DNA of 64,000 bases. Origin: Malachius bipustulatus (lineage: Eukaryota > Arthropoda > Insecta > Coleoptera > Melyridae). Of this stretch, positions 57,906 through 64,000 are shown one piece after another. The position numbers were made by a program, and so were the translations under genes. The stretch is taken from positions 17,980,001 through 18,044,000 of the forward strand of contig OU342631.1 in NCBI GenBank assembly GCA_910589415.1, written 5' to 3'. Every line of letters starts with the position of its first letter. Position 1 is the first letter of the stretch. Below the pieces are notes generated by a model. That model did not search any database. It had not been told where the DNA came from and worked only from the letters and a program-made list of their open reading frames with translations.

Positions 57906-59263
57906 TAAAAAAAAATTAAATAATTATTATTACACGTTCTTGAGGATAACACCTTTCTGGGGTGAATTTTAGATATTATATGTCTCCTTCACAAATGAAA
58001 AGTCATGATGGCAGATGATAAGATCATGAATAAAAGGGTCTTCCAATAGGGTGATTACTTTTGCGGTACCTACCAAGTCAGAAAGGTTTTTCTTGTAAAG
58101 GAAAAATTACTTTGCTTCCCGGTGTCATTATAGTGTTTAAAAATTTATAAACGTTTCAGAGGAACGGTCGAAAGGACCGGATCTTCCAGCCTACTCAATA
58201 GCGCGATCAATGTTATTATAGAACATAATAAAAAACTTGATTTGTTCTTTTGGAGCACACCTTGGTCTGGTGATTGATCATAAGAAATATTTTTCCAGAA
58301 ACGGTTTTTTTTTTCAAGAGGAACACCTCTCCATCTTGACACTCAAGTCCTGTCCGTTGTTTCACATGGCTACTCCACCCTTAATAACGAATTCATATTA
58401 TGAATTATAAACATTTGATTAATTCCAACTAAAAGGAAAAGCAATGACGCTTCAATCTCAGAGAAGTTTTGACATCCGGTTCAACGATGCTTTCTCCGCT
58501 ACGTTGTAGGAATCTCAATCTTTGCCTACTAAGGTATCTGTTATATTACTCAATTGTCATATTTATGGAATCACCTGGAAAGGATAACAACAACAACAGC
58601 CTGGAACTATATCGAGCGCACCACGAAGAAACGCCGAAAGTAAATCCCATTACAGGAGTATACACTAAGCTGTACAGTTGTAAATGTAATTAAGTTTGAA
58701 ATAAATGCTTCAACATCGCTTGTAGGTGTGACTGTAATTAAGTTTGAAACAAACGCTTCAACATCGCTTGCGTTAGGTGAGGTAGTGAATATTTATGACC
58801 AGATTGCTAAAGAACGGGTTAGTATATCTACTTCTATTTTATTAAACTTTTGGTGGAACTTGTTTTCGATTCTATTATTTGTAGTGATAGTAGAGCGATA
58901 TTATAGCCATTACAGGAGGCGAGAGAGTAGCAGCTTGCGACCGCCAAACCCAGATAAACTTGGCAAAGAGGAAAGCAATTAAAACTTTACCCGAGCCTCG
59001 AGCTTTGGTTATTACTTACTGTTAGACGGCAGGAAGATCGCAGAGCGTTAGTTGAATATTATCCACTATCTTGACTCCGGGTGAGACTCTACTTTTACCT
59101 CCGGGTATCTTACATTCTAATATTGCGAAGAAATTATTTTTTATCGCCCCTCATTTTCGCGATAAAATAATTATTACTTAATTTAACATTGTAGAATGTG
59201 GGATATGAAGAGAAGTTTTAGGTCATGGTAGTTAATCGAACTTGCAAGTCATATTATTATACT
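57906..59263. other. Intergenic stretch with two short frames and a local duplication
   Basis: Two plus-strand frames follow one another: 58469-58693 (74 codons) and 58728-58982 (84 codons, with a hydrophobic stretch LLNFWWNLFSILLFVVIV that could span a membrane). A 38-bp near-identical direct repeat (58685-58722 and 58733-58770) links them. I recognise neither peptide, and there is no supporting gene structure. Confidence 0.3.
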
Positions 59264-59693
59264 CAGTGCTGGGAAAGATACTTTAAAAAGTATGGATAAG
59301 ATACAGATATACTAGATACTTTCTAAAAAGTATCTTGGATACAACTGATACAATATACTTCTAAAACTATCTAAGATACTCCCAAAAACTATCTTAGATA
59401 CGAAAAGTTTCTTAAAGATACCCGCTTGAAAAATACAAATAGAAGAAATACTATAAAATTCCCTGATGACAGATGACCTAGACCTTATGCAAGCAACATA
59501 GTCAAACGGGCAATGTTGCGCAAGCCGTAACTTGCAACGTAGAAAAAGTATCTATTTCGCAAAGTATCTTAGATACTTAAAAATAGACACAAAATACAGA
59601 TACTTACTTTCAAAAAGTATCTATAGAGATACAAGATACTATCTAGTATCTTAGATACTGAAAAGTATCATTTTCAAGATACTCTCAGCTCTG
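59264..59693. mobile_element. hAT-type MITE made of AAGTATC repeats
   Basis: CAGTGCTGGGAAAGATAC at 59264 and its imperfect inverse ending CTCAGCTCTG at 59693 are flanked by exact 8-bp copies of ATTATACT (59256-59263 and 59694-59701). The interior is largely built of alternating AGATACTT and AAGTATCT units, each half of a short palindrome, in two blocks around a unique centre (about 59420-59540). No coding capacity. Confidence 0.85.
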
Positions 59694-60590
59694 ATTATAC
59701 TACTTCTAGTACTGTACACATACTTATAAATTATAAATAGTTATAAAACGCACCGCTGGGGGTCTTTTAGAGCAACCTCTCTATGATTATCGTCACTAAC
59801 AGAAATGTCACTACATGTCACAAATCCAGGAGTTCCGTGTGAACGTTCGGGATAAGCAGTGATGTGCCGTTTATAATACATACCTCTATTCTTTACGGAT
59901 AAAGAATTCATTCTTTACATGGACTTTTTTCAAGGTAAAGAATGTAAAGAACGTAAATAACGTAAAGAATGTAAGGAAAGTAAGCAAACAATAAACAATG
60001 CAAAGTTATGCTTATGCAGTCGAACCGAACTTTAGACAGATAGACACGTTGGTCGCCGCTTGAAACGAATTATTGACGTTGGCGTCAATTAAAACGAACT
60101 ATTTTACCCTTAGAGGGGAAAAATAGTCGTTGAGAGCATGAGGCGGTAAAAGATAACAAGGGTCGTGGATTGAGCTTTTTAGGTTTAAGAGGGTCAACAG
60201 TAACAGGCGGGTCAGCAGAACAACAGGTACTCTTTATTTACAAAAAAATCACAGATATTAATATTTGAAATAAAATCACAGATAATGGTAATTATCACAG
60301 CATCTTGAGCACGGTTAACAAACAAGAGAAAAACAAGAGCGTGCAGTTTAGCCGAATGAACTGATCTGGTACTAATGAATCCACAAGGGCACTTAGCTTC
60401 GTATGGCTCTCCGGTACGAGGATGACGGTTTTCAGATCAGGTACCCTTCGGAGCGAGGAACAAGCTTAGCTGGTTTGAGACTTGATCTTCCAGACTTGGC
60501 TCCAGGAAAAACTTGCTTCGGTACGAAAAAGTGGACTTCGCAGGGAAAACTTGCGTCGGTATGAAAACTTGCTTCCAGGAAAAAGTTGCT

Positions 60591-60696
60591 TACGTAGGAA
60601 AAATGGAATCCGTAGGAAAAATTCAATCCGTAGGAAAAAGTTTAATCCGTAGGAAAAAGTTGAATCCGTAGGAAAAAGCAATCCGTAGGAAAAAGC
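60591..60696. repeat. Minisatellite of about 18 bp, six units
   Basis: Units of the form CGTAGGAAAAA(N)AATC, 17-19 bp long, are repeated about six times in tandem. They differ mainly in the few bases before AATC. Looser relatives (CAGGAAAAAC, CAGGGAAAAC) extend leftward to about 60500. It lies inside the hAT element. The short minus-strand frames over it are artefacts. Confidence 0.75.
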
Positions 60697-61509
60697 TGCA
60701 ATTTCATAGGTATCAGAGACACTCTTGTATTAATGAACGGTCCGATCGAGTCTGCTTGCCAAGGGTACATGAAATTCTGTCCCGTCCTCAAGATAGGTTG
60801 AGATCAAAATGTTATCGACGAAATTTTACAAGCGGAGCGAAACTCGATCGGATTTAAAAGCTGTAATTAAAAATAGCATACTGTATTAAGAAAATATGAT
60901 CTGTACAATTCCAGCACTATGAAAGAAACCGCATTTTACGACACTCACCAAGCCAAAAACGTGGGTGATGTTTCCAATATTTGAACAATAAATTCACGAC
61001 GCCATTAGGTGGATTATTCGCGAAAGGTGTTTGGCGTGAACCTTCTTCAAGCGAATTCCAGAAGAGAAAGACAGGTGAGATCACAGGTATCGGCGTACCG
61101 GATTGAAACTCGACAGTCGAGAACTCGACGAAACTCGAGGCCTCCAGCCGGCCGCGCTTGCACTGAACTAAAAGCCACCATCATCACTCACTTATGCGAT
61201 GCGCGCACCGCGGTTGTCTCCGGGTCGCTAGCATTTAGCCAGTACGTACAAAATGTACGTTACACGGTGAATAGTTTATGTTTCTAAATATTACTAATTA
61301 ATAATAAATAATATATGCCTGATTTTTGATTGATTGAATGAGTATTATTATGATTATTGGTAATCCTACATTTTAGGTTATTTATTTTGAATATTATTGT
61401 AATTATTGGGACTGGAATTAATATTAAATAAGGCTAAGTAAGGAACGAAAAAGGCATTTTTTTGTTTATTTAGTTACCTCATTTCATTTTGTAAAGAATT
61501 TTAATTTTA

Positions 61510-62540
61510 CACATGTAGGTAACAGTTTTTTAGATCTGTCAAATGTTAATCGATTTCTAATTTGGAAGAGAACGTATGACCAATTGGAAAAAAACTCGTT
61601 CCATTTGAGAGGAAGAAACTGGCAATTGTAGCAGTTTAATTGCAAAGACTGACAAATTAGGATGTTTCACTTTGGCGATGTTCCAGGCCAGAATACAATA
61701 GGCTGTTTAATAATTTTTTTCTTGCAACGTTAAATATTCCAAAATTTCCGATAAAGTGATGTATAGGCTTAATAAAGTCGCTGTATCCAATTTATAAAAA
61801 ATCGTGTAGGCACTTTTGGCACGTTTGTGTTTCTGAAAATTCCACACCACGGTCTTTATGATAAAATTGATTGAAGTAAAATGTTGCCAATGCATATATA
61901 TTTTACGCCATTGTTTTTCTGTGTTCAATTCTAGGATTTCAATGTGAAAATTACAGTGGAAATTTCAGATGAAACTACAAATGGGTAGCTTCTGCAGCAG
62001 AGCAATCAGTGGTTTGAGTTCTGTTGATTAACGTGCAAATAGGATCAAACAGCAAAGTATATTGCTTAACCTGGTCAGCAAACTCATCATCGGAAACCAG
62101 AACACCATCGTGTATCTGCAGGTAGTTTTATTCGAGATCTTTTTTGATCAATTGCAATTACTGTGCCAAATTTCAACAGTATGTCCCATTTTAAGCATAG
62201 CATTCAGACTACGGCATAAACTAAGTGGTTTTATAAAGTTTCTTTGCTAACTGAAATGATTCATTTACGATTTCAGTTAGTTTGTCTCCTGTTTCAGCAT
62301 CCTCAGTTAGATTCTATACATTTAGGAAGGCTTGTGAACCAGAACCAGTAGCATTACATAGCATTGATACGACCATTTTTTAATTAGATACTCGAGGAAT
62401 TCTTTCACCCGTCAATAAGTATAGTACAGTACCTATACATGTTGAGGGATCCAGATGCCTTCTTGTAAGCATTTTGTAGTAAAGTACTCCACATATTCCA
62501 CACAAAACAGCATATTTCTTGTCGTTTATTGTAATTTTAA
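61510..62540 (-). pseudogene. Decayed hAT transposase
   Basis: Minus-strand fragments resemble a hAT transposase and fit the surrounding termini. A Cys-rich start reads KKYAVLCGICGVLYYKML with a following HL (about 62525-62460). The C-terminal dimerisation region is clear: VKHPNLSVFAIKLLQLPVSS and QMERVF (about 61670-61595), then after a frame break NWSYV and RNRLTFDRSKKL (to about 61520). Many stops and frame shifts lie between. It is not functional. Confidence 0.7.
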
Positions 62541-62689
62541 TTAAAGTAAACTGGAGGTCAGTTAGTTAGTATTTTTAGTATTTTAACTAAATGTGAGAGA
62601 TGGTTTATTAGGTCCCAAACACTGAAGCCAGCGGGCTTATTGTATTTCTCACATTTAGATTCTCCTTGATTAGAAGAGCTCCGTTCCTT

Positions 62690-62940
62690 TGACAAGGTTT
62701 AGCAGCCCGCTAACCAAGGTTTTTTCCGCCAGATGGCTCCCGGGACTGATTGGTCCCAGGACCGCATAGCGCGTTCGTGCGAGTGCTGGACACTCGAATA
62801 TCACATGAGAAGCTGTCTCGTCTTCTTCATTGCAGAGTCTACAAATTGGGTCTTCTCTGTATATCCCCAGTTAACTGGAGGTCAGAATATATTCCTGAGT
62901 TTTGACCTTAGCAACCAGCATAATCTATATATTGTGTAGG
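62690..62940 (-). pseudogene. LINE C-terminal fragment with CCHC motif
   Basis: The minus strand reads DPICRLCNEEDETASHVIFE, whose CX2CX8HX4C box runs to ECP, then ALARTRYAVLGP (about 62850-62745). This is the usual tail after RNase H in I/jockey-related LINEs. It differs from the tail of the LINE at 25733-28012 and so comes from another family. It lies within the hAT element. Confidence 0.75.
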
Positions 62941-63133
62941 GTGATGAGATGCCATAAACGTGAATAATTATTAATAACAATACATGAACAATTATTATCA
63001 AAACAAACATAACACATAACCCTCTTTCCATTCTTTACATTATTTACTTATTCTTTTTACATATTTACCTATTATTTACGTCAAGCGTAGAGAATGAATT
63101 CTTTACGCGTAAAGGCACATCACTGGGGATAAG

Positions 63134-64000
63134 TATCAACTGATCTTTAGCTAAAAGTAGATAATCACACTTGTTGATTTGACAATCCAATGAGCTCTCA
63201 TAAGAGCGAAATGGTCATCCATGTCTTCAACAGTGTTTTTTTTGTCTGCTTTTGGTCAATATGAGGTAATACTATGAGATCAGTTTTATCTGCGAGCCCT
63301 AAGAACCCACCTAGCTTCTACTTGATAATTATGTGTTTGGGCTCGAATAATTCTCCACTTTGTAGTGCTTATAATGTATGTGAACAGTAAATGCAAATCT
63401 CAATCTGTAACGGATAATTGAAACCGACGTAAATCTCAAACTGGGAACACAATATTAGATATTGCTTGGCGTGCAAAGTCAAAATCAAGTCAGGCGACGA
63501 TACTAAACGTTTTATAGTTCATAAAGTATCAACTTCAGTATTCTCTACCCCTAAACCCGGTAGTGCGATGGCGTGACACTGCAATAATACACGGCTTTAT
63601 TACCTTTACATTTTCCTGTAGTAATACAACCGAAACCGAATAATCATTCAAACATAATATCTGTAATAAAGTGACCATGAATAATAATGCTTTTACAATC
63701 CTGACTTGAATTAATGATGGGAGAGCGTTTAGGGGTTTATATATAGAGAAAAATAGAGTCAATTTTGTAACTCATAAACGTTGTTATAGTCCTACGAATG
63801 TTTCTTGTTTAAGTCTATCCTGGTAAGTACCTGTCGTTTCGTGGCTTTCCAGGATAGAGCCTGCAGGAAACGACGCAGCAGGATAGCTCAGCTTCGAGAT
63901 CCAGGAAATTAAATTAGTTAGCGAAATTTTATCCGAAGTACATCACGACATCTGCTAGCTCGTTTCAGCTTCAAGTCTCCTCTATTCGATTCTAATAACT
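63134..64000. other. Intergenic right edge
   Basis: No gene is supported. A short hairpin (GTCGTTTC against GAAACGAC) lies at about 63834-63875. The minus-strand frame at 63535-63762 is unassigned. Confidence 0.35.

Larger units (their letters stand above)
59857..63125. mobile_element. hAT DNA transposon, 3.27 kb, inactive
   Basis: Termini CAGTGATGTGCC and GGCACATCACTG are perfect 12-bp inverted repeats, followed inward by related AAAGAATTCATTC sequence on both sides. Exact 8-bp duplications GGGATAAG flank the element (59849-59856 and 63126-63133). Subterminal GTAAAGAA-type repeats lie at 59935-59980 and in the opposite sense at about 63020-63080. It contains a decayed minus-strand transposase, an 18-bp minisatellite and a LINE fragment, so other elements have inserted into it or it has captured them. 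Confidence 0.88.

Noticed and set aside
60591..60696. CRISPR-like array
   Set aside because: Units are contiguous and only 17-19 bp, without unique spacers. This is a minisatellite in eukaryotic DNA.
60000..61270. Solo LTR on the minus strand (TGTAACG start near 61265, AATAAA near 60235)
   Set aside because: No matching CA end and no 5-bp target duplication could be found.
1..64000. tRNA or rRNA genes
   Set aside because: I saw no cloverleaf with A and B box signatures and no rRNA-like conserved blocks.

Overview
The window looks like nuclear DNA from an arthropod, most likely an insect. It is AT-rich, its genes have short GT-AG introns of about 50-60 nt, and an aquaporin and a tandem family of SLC22-type organic-cation-transporter-like genes sit in a dense bed of transposable elements. 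TA-flanked CAGGGTG foldback elements, hATs, mariner-like elements, a Penelope-like element and LINEs are all recognisable. I cannot name the species. There is no sign of operons, bacterial signals, CRISPR or tRNA genes.

Layout. Positions 1-3974: consecutive foldback elements ending CAGGGTG...CACCCTG with TA duplications. 6752-7634: the last two exons of an aquaporin gene (plus strand). 8157-9074: another long inverted repeat. 12044-13861: a long-armed mariner-like element with a decayed transposase. 16962-19351: a hAT-type element (8-bp duplication) carrying a nested foldback. 22537-28012: a 5'-truncated, frameshifted LINE on the minus strand with a 12-bp target duplication, split near its 3' end by a head-to-head Penelope-like element (22731-25697) whose arms each carry a hammerhead-ribozyme-like motif. 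29990-30790: a second, older LINE relic.

32695-44585: the main gene content. Three tandem SLC22/OCT-like transporter genes each have nine exons that join into open frames of 522, 521 and 520 codons. A fourth copy keeps only exons 1-2; its intron 2 is interrupted by a CAGGGTG element, itself interrupted by a Penelope-type fragment with a second hammerhead-like motif and a perfect 48-bp palindrome. Introns and flanks are duplicated with the genes, so the paralogues act as empty-site references for later insertions.

45000-64000: mostly non-coding, with small hairpins, mariner and Ty3/gypsy relics, a direct repeat pair at 56.0/56.5 kb, a hAT-type MITE made of AAGTATC repeats (59264-59693) and a 3.27-kb hAT element (59857-63125) holding a decayed transposase and a LINE fragment.

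The transporters presumably move organic ions or zwitterions across the plasma membrane and the aquaporin moves water or small solutes. No functional link between them is visible. The most unusual signals are the paired hammerhead-like motifs in the Penelope material, the foldback inserted at the exact centre of another palindrome, and the recent transporter array.
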